Source: Coenobita brevimanus (lineage: Eukaryota; Arthropoda; Malacostraca; Decapoda; Coenobitidae). Taken from it: a stretch of 64,000 bases of DNA. The position numbers and the translations under genes are program-made. Below the pieces are notes generated by a model, which was not told the origin of the DNA, searched no databases, and saw only the letters and a list, made by a program, of their open reading frames with translations. Location of the stretch: contig CM064713.1 of the NCBI GenBank assembly GCA_032717465.1, positions 501,501 to 565,500 of the forward strand. Reading direction: 5' to 3'. Shown here piece after piece: positions 44,411 to 55,364 of the stretch. The stretch's first letter is position 1; each line of letters starts with the position of its first letter.

Positions 44411-44462
44411 TGTGTTTTCGTAATGAAGGCGAGAAGAAACTTAAACTTTATATTCATACTTT

Positions 44463-44600
44463 TACCCCTTCTGCCCGAGTACGCCTTTCTTTTCATCTTA
44501 CTCTTACCAGACGATTTCCTTCAGCTCTTACGCTTGTCTTGAAGAGGCTCATGAAGACGATTTGCAACCCCTCCACCTCGAAAAAATCTCTCCTGACCTG
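44463..44600. mobile_element. Family C copy
   Basis: TACCCCTTCTGCCCGAGTAC, TCTTACTCTTACCAGACGAT, then TGAAGACGATTTGC and a CTCTCCTGACCTG arm. Confidence 0.6.
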
Positions 44601-44662
44601 AAAAATGATTAAAAAAAAAAAAAAGTCGGAAGATGCAAACTTAAGAATGAATTGAAATGACA

Positions 44663-44891
44663 TGGGTTCGAATTCTCCTCGGGTAAGGAAGTTCCCCAAC
44701 ACCTTTTCCTAAGTGGTTTATTTTGTTTTTTATACTTTACTGCCCTCTACAGTGTTACACAAATCCTTCCAATATCGCCATACTCAGCATAAACAACGTA
44801 CAAAGCGATATTAACCAGCCCTATCCAAAAAATGAATAGCCAAGGAGGAGGTGTTTGGGAGCTTTCTTTGCCGACGAGAATAGGAACCTTG
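44663..44891. mobile_element. Family A palindromic element, copy A5
   Basis: Left arm: TCTCCTCGGGTAAGGAAGTT, CCCCAACACC. Core: CGCCATACTCAGCATAAACA. Right arm: GGAGGAGGTGTTTGGGAGCT, GCCGACGAGAATAGGAACC. Confidence 0.85.
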
Positions 44892-44915
44892 GTCGACCTG
44901 AGTGAAGCATAGGTC

Positions 44916-44918
<3 letters not shown>

Positions 44919-44968
<50 letters not shown>
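44919..44968. repeat. (GA)n microsatellite
   Basis: About 25 GA units directly after copy A5. Confidence 0.95.
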
Positions 44969-44971
<3 letters not shown>

Positions 44972-45076
44972 AAGGAAGAGTGGCGTATGAGAAATGGTAA
45001 GAAGGTGATGAAGAGATTGAAGAAGGCAGGGTAGACCTAAATATTCCAAGATGAGTTCAACAGGATAACGCTGACT

Positions 45077-45289
45077 GTACCCCTTATACTCTAACCTGGC
45101 CCAAAATTGTCACCTGTCCACCTTGAATGCTGAGGTGTATTAGTAGACTGACAGTAGAACATGGTGCTAGTCACGAAGAGGTGCTATGGAAGGGATGTAG
45201 AGCCGTAGCATCGTCTTTTTCCGCCAGTGAGCAACGTGAAATAGACAAGAACGAAAATCTAGGCCAAGTTAAGGTGAAAAGGCTATAGG
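45077..45289. mobile_element. Family B palindromic element, near full length
   Basis: TACCCCTTATACTCTAACCT, GGCCCAAAATTGTCACC, GCTAGTCACGAAGAGGTGCT, CGTCTTTTTCCGCCAGTGAG, GGCCAAGTTAAGGTGAAAAG then GCTATAG. The ends are inverse over about 35-40 bp. Confidence 0.85.
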
Positions 45290-45641
45290 TTTGAACTCCC
45301 TTTACTAACAGTAGTGAAGAAAATGATGTGGCGTTTGCAAGTACAGTACGTTGGTGCGTTCTCGTGCTGAAGAGGTTAATGGAGACTAAGTGGAATAATT
45401 TTCACCTGGGAAAGTGTTAAGTTGAGGAAATTCGTCTAATATTAGCCAGGATGTTATGATGTACAGGCAGCCAAAAAAGTCTAGGCCATCTTACCACACA
45501 TATTCCGAGACACGGACGAAAGATTGTTATTTATGGGCATCCTGTAATTTTAAGTGCAAATTTTGTCCCTGGTTGCTATTAGGACTCGAAATCGCATAAA
45601 TTGTCACATATTGGATGGTATACATTTTGAAGAATATATTG
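45290..45641. other. Spacer
   Basis: GTGCTGAAGAGGTTAATGGA near 45369 is a C end. The rest is unrecognised. Confidence 0.45.

Positions 45642-45698
<57 letters not shown>
45642..45698. repeat. (GT)n microsatellite
   Basis: About 28 GT units. A C end, CGCTGAAGGGGTTGA, follows immediately at 45706. Confidence 0.95.
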
Positions 45699-45699
<1 letters not shown>

Positions 45700-45891
45700 A
45701 AAACTCGCTGAAGGGGTTGATAAATAAAGGTAAAAAGGTAATAAAGATAATAGAAGTGAGTGGAGGCTTGTTCACCCCTTCATAACGAGTATAAAAAAAA
45801 TAAATGAATAAATGTACGAAAATTAGATACGACCCGGAAGAAGTTAAATTTATTGGTGTTTATGTAGGGAAGGAATTACTAACCAATGCTA

Positions 45892-45956
45892 TGTATCTGT
45901 CTGTTGTCTGACCCCGACTCCTGTGCGGGGAGGCCTCAAACAAATTACTTACAGGT
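45892..45956 (-). mobile_element. LINE 3' end fragment (minus)
   Basis: ATGTATCTGTCTGTTGTCTG, then CTCCTGTGCGGGGAGGCC and TCAAACAAATTACT, a diverged form of the terminal block seen at 5691. Confidence 0.5.
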
Positions 45957-45982
45957 ATTTATTCTCTTACTAAACTGATACC

Positions 45983-45987
<5 letters not shown>

Positions 45988-46044
<57 letters not shown>
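45988..46044. repeat. (AC)n microsatellite
   Basis: About 28 AC units. Confidence 0.95.
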
Positions 46045-46045
<1 letters not shown>

Positions 46046-46200
46046 ATCCACCCTCATATACGAAGCGATTCTTATATTATTACGAGTATTATGTCCCAGA
46101 GCTGACAGATTATTAGGTGATTGAAGGAAGGGAAAATAGTATTGCTCATATTTCTCCACTTAATTCATCAGTAAATAAAAACCCAATTACATTTGATAAT

Positions 46201-46389
46201 TAGCCTCATTCACGTCAAGTAAGCTCCCTAACACCTGTTCCTAAGCGATTTAGTTTGCTTATTTCACCTTGTTATCCTCTTCCATGCTATTTCAGTGATT
46301 CAGATGTCACCATACTCTGCATGAATAACAAGCAAAATTATATTATCCATCCGCATCAAGAAATAAATCGCTAAAGACGAGGTGTTAAT
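46201..46389. mobile_element. Family A palindromic element, shortened, copy A6
   Basis: CAAGTAAGCTCCCTAACACC, TGTTCCTAAGCGATTTAG, core CACCATACTCTGCATGAATA, then AAATAAATCGCTAAAGACGA and GGTGTTA. Outer parts of both arms are lost. Confidence 0.8.
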
Positions 46390-46494
46390 TCGAGACTGTG
46401 TGAGTATAAGTAGTTATCCATATACACACAAAGTACACTCAGTCGCTGGCAAATACACACACAGACGACTGGACACGTGTAAACTGAAGTGCAA

Positions 46495-46652
<158 letters not shown>

Positions 46653-46747
46653 TATCCTTGTCACAAATCATACAAACCACCACAGTTTTAAGACAGACAA
46701 ACAGCGTCGATAATTCCAACATCCCCCTCCTGCTGATACACCTAAAT

Positions 46748-46865
46748 ATTCGTCCTTCATTTCGCGTAGCTCAGTGGCGGAGAGAAGGCAGCGTTATACC
46801 TTTTCACCCTTTCCACAGCACTTCTTCGTGACCAGCATCATATTCTAGTGTTATTCTCTCGCTAC
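46748..46865. mobile_element. Family B fragment, reverse, internally deleted
   Basis: ATTCGTCCTTCATTTCGCGT, AGCTCAGTGGCGGAGAGAAG, then CCACAGCACTTCTTCGTGAC and CATATTCTAGTGTTA. Confidence 0.7.
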
Positions 46866-47017
46866 AACTACTTCGTTCAATTGACGTTTCTGTATTGTTA
46901 ATTTCAGACGATTTTATTCAGCTTAAAGGAGGTTTTTCGAGCCAGAGGGGTTGAGTAAAATCGTCTGGTTGTATTAAGAATATTTTGGAAATGAGATACG
47001 CGTAGTGAAGGGGTTGA
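46866..47017. mobile_element. Family C palindromic element, complete
   Basis: Left: ACTTCGTTCAATTGACG, ATTTCAGACGATTTTATTCA. Right: GAGTAAAATCGTCTGGTTGT, GATACGCGTAGTGAAGGGGT plus TGA. Both cores and both ends are present. Confidence 0.82.
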
Positions 47018-47723
47018 GGAAGTGGGGGAAGCAGGGAATAGAGGGAGGGGGATGAAAGCGAGGGAGGAAAAAGGGAGAGAACGATAAAAGGGAGAGATAA
47101 GACACAAAGGGAAAGGAAGTTTTTGTCATATTTCGGTTGCTATTGAAAGGGAGGAAGGAGAGAGGGAGGGAAGGAAGGAAGGAGGGAGGGAGGGAGGGAG
47201 GGAGGGAGGGAGGGATCAAGTAGTATTCTCTCTCACCCATAATCTGTTCCATTTTCCGTATGGGAGTATAATATCTCAAGTGGAGGGAGGAAAGGAGGGA
47301 GGGAAGGTAGAGAAAAAGAGCAAGGGAGGGAGGGAGGGAGGGAGGGTTGCAGAAGACTGGGAGAGAGGAAGGGACAACTGCAAGGAGGAGGGAAGGGAGG
47401 GAGAGAAGAAAGGAAGAAATGCTAAAGAGGGAGGAAAGGAAGGAGAGAAGGAGGGAGGAAAGAGAGGAGGAGATGAAAGGAGGGAGGAAAGGAATGAGAG
47501 TGAAGGAGATAAGGTTTGGGAGATAATAGGAAGAGGGGAGAAAGGGATGGATGCTATGAAGGCGGGAGGGAGGAAGGAAAGGGTGCAAGGAAGGAGAGGA
47601 GGGAGGGAGAACTTCAAGTAGGGAGGGAGGAGAAAAAGGGATGCAAGGAGGGAGGATGAGGGAGGGATGATTGGAAGAATGGAAGAAAGGCTGATTGCAA
47701 AAGAGAGAGAGAGAGAGAGAGAG
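47018..47723. repeat. Purine-rich (GGGA)n block
   Basis: (GGGA)n at about 47180-47215 and 47322-47345, degenerate GGAGGAAAGG units elsewhere, (GA)n 47703-47723. A short non-repetitive window lies at 47217-47280. Confidence 0.88.
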
Positions 47724-47743
47724 TGCGCAGTACTTCAAGGCTG

Positions 47744-47747
<4 letters not shown>

Positions 47748-47794
<47 letters not shown>
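47748..47794. repeat. (GT)n microsatellite
   Basis: About 23 GT units. Confidence 0.95.
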
Positions 47795-47795
<1 letters not shown>

Positions 47796-47805
47796 TTTTT
47801 CGTCA

Positions 47806-47880
47806 TATTAACCCTTTTCACCCCTAGAACACTTTCTTTTCCAGTTAAAACTAGGCTATTTTATACAGTTTAGGAGACCC
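47806..47880. mobile_element. Family C left half
   Basis: ATTAACCCTTTTCACCCCTA then AAACTAGGCTATTTTATACA, a diverged core. Confidence 0.45.
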
Positions 47881-48180
47881 CCCCTCTTCTTCTCCCCCCC
47901 TTCATTCCGTTTTCTCTCTTTTCTTACTTTTCTCTACTTTCTTCCTTTTTTCTCAACATCTTCCCTCCCGTCAATCTCTCCCTTCTTCCCTCCTCTTAAA
48001 TCTCGCTCTCCCTCCCATTCCTCTCATCTCTCCTTCCTTCCCATGTTCTGATTTCTTCCTCCCTCCCTCCCTTCTCTCTGATCTCTCCCTTCCTTTCTCC
48101 CATTCCCTCCCTCCTTTTACTTCCTCCCTCTCTCCCTTTTCCCTTAATCTCTCCTTTCCTCCCTTTGCTTTCTCCCTTCA
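47881..48180. repeat. Pyrimidine-rich block
   Basis: CTCCCTCC/CTTTCC low complexity. Confidence 0.85.
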
Positions 48181-48184
48181 AGAC

Positions 48185-48262
48185 TACTCCCCCAGTATCC
48201 CTGCTTGTCGTAAAAGGCGACTAAAAGGGTTGGCGGAGGGTTAGTGCCCCTCCCCGGAAAAC
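48185..48262 (+). mobile_element. LINE 3'-region fragment
   Basis: CCTGCTTGTCGTAAAAGGCG, ACTAAAAGGGTTGGCGGAGG and GTTAGTGCCCCTCCCCGG. The latter part matches the inverse of 1690-1720, where it is continuous with the LINE terminal block. Inserted into a CT-rich tract that resumes at 48300. Confidence 0.6.
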
Positions 48263-48299
48263 AACTAACTAAAAAGACAAACAATAAGCAATAAATAGA

Positions 48300-48348
48300 T
48301 CTTTCTCCTTTTTTCTCTCCAGTCTTTCCCTCCCTCCCTTTTCTGTAA

Positions 48349-48381
<33 letters not shown>
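48300..48381. repeat. Pyrimidine tract with (CT)n
   Basis: (CT)n at 48353-48381. Confidence 0.9.
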
Positions 48382-48429
48382 AATAATTACACGATATTTT
48401 ATGCCATTTTTACCTATTATCATCCCTGT

Positions 48430-50140
48430 CTAAATTACTCCATTATTCTTTATTTCCTTATTCCACCCATTAACCCACTCTCTTTTTTCCTTTATTAATT
48501 TCTTCTTTTACTGTGCTTACCTTTTACTGAATCCTTTACCATTTCTTTATTTCTCTTATCTTCCCTTTATTCCTGACTTTCTCTTCCATAAGTATAATTT
48601 CAATTCTTTATTCTGCCACTTTTGTAATACTTTATTTTGCTCTCCTGTTCTTTCTTCCTTTATCCGGTTTTCCTTTATTTCCTTTTATTTCTTCCTTTAA
48701 TATTTCCCTTTTTTTTTTTCCTTTATTCCTTTCTTTATCCCGCCTTCTTATTATTTCTTCCTTTATTTCTTACCTTTTATTCCTTCCTTTATCCTGCCTT
48801 CCGTCGTTTCCTTCCTTTATTTCTTCCTCTATCCTGCCTTTGTTATTGCCTTTATTTATACAGTCCTTTATCGACCTTCCTTTATTGTGTGTTTCTTAAA
48901 TTCATTTCCTTTTATTTCCTCCTTTATTCTAACTCCTTTCATTCATTCCTTTACTTAGCTTTCCTTTTATTCCTTCCCTTTGCCTGCCTTTTTATTCCTC
49001 CCTTCCCTCTGCCTTCCTTTACTCTTTCCTTTACTTTACCGTCCTTTCGTTCCTTCATTTATCCTGCCTTCCTTTATTCTTACCTTTATTATGCGCTCCT
49101 GTAAATTCGTCCTGTGTTCTTTCTTTCCTTTATTCCTTACTTCATGCTGCCTCTTTTTCGTCCTTTATTTTTTTAGACTTTATTCCATCCTTGTGTCTTC
49201 CTTCAATTCTGCCTTTCTTCTCTTCCTCCTCTTTCTCTCCTTTCCGATAATTCCTCTTTTATACCTCCTTCCATTTATTCCTTCCTTTACTGTCTCCCTT
49301 TTCTACCTTTACTTTGCCTTCCTTTTATTTCTTCCTTTATCCTGTCTTCCTTTTCTTCCTTCCTTTACTTTCTCTTCCTTTTATTCCTTCCTTTACTCTG
49401 TCTTCCTTTAATTTTTTCCTTTTCCTTTTTCTCCCCTAATTTTCTTCTTCCTTCATTGTATTCAACATTTTTTGTTTCCTGTGTTTTCTTTTTTCTTTTA
49501 TATTTTTTTTCACTCATTCCATCGTAATCTTATTGTTTTTTTTTGTTCCAGTATTATCATCTCTCTCTTTCATGTTCCTCCCCATTTCATCCCATTCATC
49601 GTTCTTCATTTTTTTTTTCATTCCATTTCCTCTAATTCACCCTTTTTTCATCTCCATAATTCATTTCTCTCACTCTACTTTTCCCCATTGTATGATCATC
49701 TTGTTTTACTGTCTTTCTCCTTCCTTCCGGTACCTGTGCTATCCTTCGTTAATCTTCATTGTACATTTCCTCACGTGTCTCCTTCATTTCACTCCAGATT
49801 TTCCTTTCATTCCATTATTTTTTTTAATCTTTCATTGTCTCTCTGTCAGTACTGTACTTTTTCTCATTTATCTGTATTCCTCTCCCTCTTTCACATTAGT
49901 CTCTCCTTATGTCTTTTCTCACCTTCATATTTCTTTCTGTTATGTCCTCGTTCTGTTCTTTATTTAGCTCCCCAGGCTAGAGTGGAGAGCTGCTATTTTT
50001 CCTCCGATTCTTTCTTCCAAGCGCTTTTTCAAACTTCCATTTATTTCTCCTTTATTTCCTCCTTTATATCTTCCAATAATTCATCTTCTATTTCCTCAGT
50101 TATTTCCTCCGATTTTCCTCCTTTCTTTCTTTAATTTCCT
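48430..50140. repeat. T/C-rich degenerate CCTTTATTCCTTC block
   Basis: About 1.7 kb, with CCTTTATT, CCTTCCTTTA and ATCCTGCCTTCC words recurring from about 48640 to 49420, then less regular TTCATTTCC sequence. Phe/Leu/Ser frames of up to 220 residues are not genes. Confidence 0.82.
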
Positions 50141-50888
50141 CCTTTGTTTTTTCTTCCATTAATTCTTCAATAGTTCGCTTCAGACTTGACACAATTTTTC
50201 CTTAGGTCAGTAATCCAGGACATTTTTTTAATTATCTTTTATTTTTGGGCTTTTTAATGGTATATATGGAGTCAAACGTAAAACCAAATAAACAAACATA
50301 TTTTCAGATCCTATATTTTTGTTACACGGAAGCTTGTCATTGTACTGCGGTTATGTGGAGACCATCTTGCATTCCCTTGGTGATGTTGGCAGTTTCGTAT
50401 CGATATTCCTCTTTAGTATTAATTCTCTGTGCTTCCTTTACTGTTTTCCCCCTTTCTTTACTGACCCATTGTTTTTCCTTCGATGTCTTTGGGTCCTTTA
50501 TTGTCTTTTTGCTTTCTTTACTGTTATTTTTCTTTATTGTTTGTGTTTTCTGTTTCTGTATCCACACCTTAATTTTCCTCCTTTATCTCTGGTTCTTAGT
50601 TTGTCTTTCCCCTTCTTTCCTGTAATTTTCTTCCATATCTCTTTAGACGTCTTTATCACTTTGTTTCCCATTTTATCTTCTACGTTTCCTTACACCTTAT
50701 ATTCCTCTCATATCACTCCTTACCTTTGTCTCCCCATTTTTCCTATTTTGTCTTCTCCCTTTCTTTACTTTCAACTGTCTTCCTATATCCTTCCTTACCT
50801 TACATTTTCTGTGTTCCCCTTTTTTCTGTGGGGCGGCGGAGGGGGAGAGGGAGAAGGATTCCAGACCCCCCCTTTTTTTCTTCATGTG
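50141..50888. other. T-rich spacer
   Basis: Low to medium complexity T-rich DNA with a G-rich island at 50828-50866. No gene is recognised. Confidence 0.5.
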
Positions 50889-51372
50889 TGCTGTAATATT
50901 TCTGCATCTGTGCAGCGTTTATTTTTGCAACATTTTTCCTCACCTGTGCTGCATTAACTTTTCCAACATATATTCTTTACCTGTGTTACATTCTTTCTGC
51001 AACATTTTTCCACATCTATGCTACATCATTTTATTTCTGCAATTTTTTTTTTATACATATATCTGTGCTGCTTTATTTCTGCAACTTTTTTTTTTCATCT
51101 TTGCAACATTATTTCTGCAACATTTTAATTGTCCAGCATTTATTTTTACAACATTTATCTCTGCAGTATTTTTATCTGTGCCACATTATTTCTGCAACAT
51201 TTTTCTTCATCCATGGAACACTTTCCATCTGTGCAACATTTCTCTTCTTCTGTGCTACATTATTTTTGCAACATTTTTTGTTCATGTGCTACAATTATTT
51301 CAACATTTTTTCATCTGTGCTACATTATTGCCGCAACATTACTCTTCCTTGCAGCATTATTTCTCCAGAATT
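50889..51372. repeat. Degenerate tandem repeat, TTTCTGCAACATTTTTC unit
   Basis: More than a dozen copies of TTTCTGCAACATTTTT alternate with CATCTGTGCTACATTA. Spacing varies from about 28 to 45 bp. Confidence 0.88.
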
Positions 51373-51516
51373 TTTACCAAACTATTGTATTAATAATGCA
51401 ATACGCGTTATGTAATTCCAGCTCCTACGAATACGGTCCTCTTTGTTGCTTTATTTCTACTTGGGACCTTTCGGAGTGCCTTTTTCTCGGCGCTTTATTT
51501 TGCACATGACGCCCAA

Positions 51517-51636
51517 ACCCCTTCATTCCGGTGACAAAGTGTGTTATATTGTTGCTAAATTCAGACGATTTTATGCAGCTTACGGTACGATTTTCCTACA
51601 GGAGGGGTTGCTTGCGGCCTGTGTTTAACCCTTTAT
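51517..51636. mobile_element. Family C left half plus end
   Basis: AACCCCTTCATTCCGGTGAC, GCTAAATTCAGACGATTTTA, TGCAGCTTACGG and CTACAGGAGGGGTTG. Confidence 0.7.
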
Positions 51637-51683
51637 TTTTTTTTTTCTGTTCCCGCCAGACGAATTTTCTCACCTTGGTTAGG

Positions 51684-51716
<33 letters not shown>
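51637..51716. repeat. C-core remnant and T-tract
   Basis: CCGCCAGACGAATTTTCTCA at 51654 is a further C core. A T-run of about 31 follows at 51686-51716. Confidence 0.75.
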
Positions 51717-51724
<8 letters not shown>

Positions 51725-51814
51725 AGAACTTGCGTTACTCCGACACCCCCACAACACCCAGAAAAACGGAGAAAAAGTTTATTTATATATTTATGTATTT
51801 ATTTAATCTCTGTC

Positions 51815-52025
51815 TGCCTACCTACCTACCCACGTACCTACTTACCTGTATGTATTTATATAATCTTATCAACCTACCTACCTACCTACCTTGCTGCTAC
51901 CTACCTACCTACCTACTTGGCTGCCTGTTTGTCAATATGTATGTATGTATGTGAGTAGGTAGGTAGGTATCTGTCTGTCCATATATCAATCTATGTATAT
52001 ATGTATGTATGCATGTATGTGTTTG
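51815..52025. repeat. (CTAC)n, (TATG)n and (TAGG)n
   Basis: CTAC runs at 51818-51835, 51869-51890 and 51897-51918, TATG at 51936-51951, GTAG at 51954-51969 and TATG again near 52001-52020. Confidence 0.9.
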
Positions 52026-52149
52026 AAAGCACAGGAACGCAGAGGAAAAAAAAAATAGGAGAAAAATAGAAAAGTATGAAGAAGAATAACAAGTTGAGAA
52101 TATATATACATAGAGGGATGAAGGGAAAATATCTATTACAAATATTACC

Positions 52150-52720
52150 GCGGTTGCAGTATCTACCACTATCTACCACAACTACCAGTCAGCCACAACT
52201 ACCATCACAGCTACCTTAAGTACTGCCATCTACCACAACTGCCACCATCTACCACAGCCATCTGCCACAACTACCACCGTCTACCACAACTACCACTCTT
52301 TCACAACTACCACCATCTACCATAACTACCCCCACCTACCACAACTACCACCATCTACCACACCTACCACCATTTACCACAACTACCACTGCCCCAACAA
52401 CCACCATCTACCATAACTACCATCATCTACCACATCAACCACTCTGCTCCAACTACCACCATCTACCACAACTACCATCATCTACCACAACTACCACCAT
52501 CTACCACACCTACCACCATTTACCACAACTACCACCATCTACCATAACTACCATCATCAACCACTCTGCCCCAACTACCACTCTGCTCCAACTACCACCA
52601 TCTACCACAACTACCATCATCTACCACATCAACCACTCTGCCCCAACTACCACTCTGCTCCAACTACCACCATCTACCACAACTACCATCATCTACCACA
52701 ACTACCACCATCACCTGCCA
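52150..52720. repeat. 19-bp CTACCACAACTACCACCAT minisatellite with higher-order units
   Basis: About 30 units. A longer block containing CCACTCTGCTCCAACTACCA recurs near 52439, 52576 and 52654, so parts of the array were copied as segments of 60-140 bp. Confidence 0.93.
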
Positions 52721-52739
52721 GACATTTCCCACGCATTCC

Positions 52740-53060
52740 TGAGTAAGGGAAGGAAGGAGGGGAAGAATGGGAGGGAGAAGGGGAGAGAACAAAAAGAGGG
52801 AGGGGGGAGGGAGGGAGGGAGGGAGGAATGAGGAACTAGAGGAAGAGGGAAGATGAGGAGAAAGGGAGAGAAGGAACAGGGAGGCCGAGTTGGAGGGAGG
52901 GAGGGAAATAACGGAGAGAGAGAGAGAGAGGTCTTACTAGAAATAAATAGCCAGAAGGGATGATTAAGGTACTTTTGTCTTCCTGTCTTGTCACAACTAC
53001 CTCTCTAACTAAGACTATCTCTACTACTACTACTACTACTATCCACCACCACCACCACAA
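52740..53060. repeat. Purine-rich block, then (CTA)n(CCA)n
   Basis: GGGAGG repeats to 52930 with (GA)n at 52915-52930, then mixed DNA and (CTA)n/(CCA)n at 53020-53057. Confidence 0.85.
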
Positions 53061-53329
53061 CTATTATCTATCCTATTTTCCTAGTTTTCTTACTTTTAAA
53101 ATTCTATGGCTATTACTAGATTACCAAGATCAGTTTTGCTTGTAATTATAACTACTAATGACGAGAGATAACTTCATAATTAAATACAAAAATAATTACA
53201 TAAAATAATCTAGGTATATCCGTAACATCCCGAAACAGGCGACTTAAAATTTCTTAGTCACAGGAATAAGGTCTTGTAATAAAGGTGGGCAATTAGGCCT
53301 TAATTTTGAAACACTACAGGTGATTAGAG
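53061..53329. other. Unique AT-rich spacer
   Basis: No gene or known repeat is recognised. Confidence 0.5.
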
Positions 53330-53612
53330 GTGAGTTAATGAGCGTACAGGTGAGTGGAGGTAAATGAGTAAGTAGGTGGGTACAGAGATATATAAAGTGG
53401 TATGTTAGTAAGTAGGTAGGTAGGTAAGTAGGTAGGTAGGTAGATAGGTAGGTAAGTAGAGGTAAATGAGGAAGTAGGTGGGTACATGTATATATAAAGT
53501 GGCATGTCAGGAGGTTGGATGGTAAGTAGATGGCTATGTGAGGAGTGGGTTGGTAGGTAGGTAAGTAGGTAGGAAGATAAAGTAGGTAGGTAGGTAGGTA
53601 GATGAATAGGCA
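53330..53612. repeat. (TAGG)n array with a duplicated segment
   Basis: TAGG runs at about 53411-53445 and 53560-53602. GGTAAATGAG(G/T)AAGTAGGTG then GGTACA is present twice (near 53359 and 53461), each followed by TATATAAAGTGG. Confidence 0.92.
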
Positions 53613-53684
53613 TGCATGAAAAGATGAAGTTAGTAAATGTGAAGAAGCTAAAGATGCCTAATTAACATCTTAAGTATAATGACA

Positions 53685-53850
53685 CCTTTATTTTTCTTAT
53701 GATTTTACTCAGGTGTGGAGAGGCTTTTCGTGTGAAGGAATACTATAAATCCTTCATTAATCCTTATGTTAAATGACCTCTCCGGAAATTAATGAAAATC
53801 GCCTGAAGGCAATAAGAATAAATCAATACGTCACAGTAGTTAAGGGATGA
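53685..53850. mobile_element. Family C palindromic element, diverged
   Basis: TTTTTCTTATGATTTTACTC (left core), AATGAAAATCGCCTGAAGGC (right core) and a CAGTAGTTAAGGG end. Confidence 0.55.
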
Positions 53851-53851
53851 C

Positions 53852-53882
<31 letters not shown>

Positions 53883-53937
53883 GTTGTTGTTGTCTGTGGT
53901 GGTGGTGGTGGTGGTGATGGTATTATTATTATTATTA

Positions 53938-53981
<44 letters not shown>

Positions 53982-54003
53982 CAGTTATTGTTGGTGGTGG
54001 TGA

Positions 54004-54043
<40 letters not shown>

Positions 54044-54065
54044 GTTGTTGTTATTATTATTGCTG
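53851..54065. repeat. (ATT)n, (GTT)n and (GGT)n mosaic
   Basis: (ATT)n 53853-53881 and 53922-53982, (GTT)n near 53881-53892, (GGT)n 53897-53917, (ATT)n 54005-54042. Confidence 0.94.
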
Positions 54066-54129
54066 TTAACCTCACATGATATTACGTGGCATACAGAAGA
54101 TCGTCGAACTGAAGGAGTTATTTTCCAGT

Positions 54130-54239
54130 AACTCCTTCATTACAAAAAAATATATATATATTCTATTTATGGACAAAACTGCCTCGTGGTAGCAAAAATA
54201 AATAAATAAAAAACACGCCATTGTCCTGAAGGGGTTAAT
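54130..54239. mobile_element. Family C element
   Basis: TAACTCCTTCATTACA at the left and CATTGTCCTGAAGGGGTTAA at the right. GACAAAACTGCCTCGTGGTA is the diverged core. Confidence 0.68.
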
Positions 54240-54261
54240 GAGTAAGTAGAAAGACAATTTA

Positions 54262-54408
54262 CTAGGTAGGTAGGTACGTACGTAATTAGATGGGTAGATA
54301 GGTAGTTAAACAGGTAAATACGTAGTCAGATAAATAGGTAGGTACATAGTTGGAAAGATATGAAGGTAGGTAGGTAGGTAGATAGGTAGGTAGGTAGGTA
54401 GACAGATG
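54262..54408. repeat. (TAGG)n array
   Basis: TAGG runs with TAGT, GATA and AAAC interruptions. Same unit as 53330-53612. Confidence 0.9.
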
Positions 54409-54452
54409 TAGGCAAAGGAATGACAGATATGAAGGAATGCTAAGATATCAAT

Positions 54453-54653
54453 GAACCGCTTCAGCCCGAGAGCGTCATTTTATTTCATTCCTGTTGAACC
54501 CGGACGATTTTATTCAGTAGAGTCCCCTGGCAGTAGAGGGTTTGATGAGGGAGGGGGTTATCTGCCTCCTTCATCAGTCTCTTAAGCTGAAAAAAAAAAA
54601 TCGTCTGAATCAGCAAGAATGAAGCAGAATAATGTCATCAAATGGGGGTTGAG
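54453..54653. mobile_element. Family C palindromic element, best full-length copy
   Basis: Left arm: GAACCGCTTCAGCCCGAGAG, TTCATTCCTGTTGAACCC, GGACGATTTTATTCAG. Right arm: AGCTGAAAAAAAAAAATCGT, CTGAATCAGCAAGAATGAAG and CATCAAATGGGGGTTGA. Arms of about 65 bp flank a core of about 70 bp. Confidence 0.82.
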
Positions 54654-54656
54654 TAG

Positions 54657-54775
54657 AAAGTAGATTAGCAGATAAGTAGATTATTAGAAAGTAGATTAGT
54701 GAATAAGTAGATTAGTATAAAGTAAATTAATAGAAAGTAGATTGGTAGATAAGTAGATTGGTAGAAAGACGTGGG
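54657..54775. repeat. AGTAGATTAGTAGAAAGTAG repeat
   Basis: About six degenerate copies of AGTAGATTAGTAGAAAGTAG or shorter forms. Confidence 0.85.
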
Positions 54776-54807
54776 TAGAAGATTAAGAAGACGCCCTTTC
54801 TACTTCA

Positions 54808-54846
54808 TTCATTCTATAGCCAGACGATTTTCCTCAGGCCTCGTGG
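54808..54846. mobile_element. Family C fragment interrupted by family A
   Basis: CATTCTATAGCCAGACGATT then TTCCTCAGGCCTCG. Copy A7 begins directly after it, so A7 may have landed in a C element. Confidence 0.55.
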
Positions 54847-55034
54847 CAGTCCAGGGTCCGTCAGTTATGGAAGCACCGTAACACTTTTTCTTAAGCGATT
54901 TATTTTTCTTCATATACCTTTTATCGCCCTGTGTCTTATTAATCCTTCAAACATCGCCATACTCAGCATAAATAGCGTACCACAGGATCCAAAAATAAGT
55001 CGCTAAGGAAGAGGTGTTTGGGTAGCTGTATCAA
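54847..55034. mobile_element. Family A palindromic element, copy A7
   Basis: GGAAGCACCGTAACACTTTT, TCTTAAGCGATTTATTTT, core CGCCATACTCAGCATAAATA, AATAAGTCGCTAAGGAAGAG and GTGTTTGGGTAGC. Confidence 0.82.
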
Positions 55035-55064
55035 TTTCTTAAGGGATATAATGTGAAGTAATTA

Positions 55065-55133
55065 AGACATTATTTTATTATTTTCTCAGACGATTTTATT
55101 CAGCATCTTGGGACGCCTGGAATTGGAAGGGTT
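55065..55133. mobile_element. Family C half
   Basis: ATTTTCTCAGACGATTTTAT then TCAGCATCTTGGG and GGAATTGGAAGGGTTG. Confidence 0.65.
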
Positions 55134-55364
55134 GTAGCCCTGTGTTCTCGTCGGGTAAGGAAGCTCCCTAACACCTCTTCCTTAGCGATTTATTCTTGGG
55201 CATGAGTGGTTAATGCCTTTTTGTACGATGTTAATGAAGAGTATAGCGCTGTTGGAAGGATTAATGTAACACGGAAGAGTACAGTATGGTGTAATAAGCA
55301 AAAAATAAATCGCCTAGGAAAAGGTGATAGGGAGCTTCCACAACTACCAAGAATACCAACCATA
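55134..55364. mobile_element. Family A palindromic element, copy A8
   Basis: GTTCTCGTCGGGTAAGGAAG, CTCCCTAACACCTCTTCCTT, AGCGATTTATTC. Right arm: AAAATAAATCGCCTAGGAAA, AGGTGATAGGGAGCTTCC. The core is in the orientation opposite to A7. Confidence 0.86.

Noticed and set aside
44660..44680. GGGTTCGAATTCTC resembling a tRNA B box
   Set aside because: It falls exactly at the outer end of family A copy A5, where the sequence is explained by the element's terminus.
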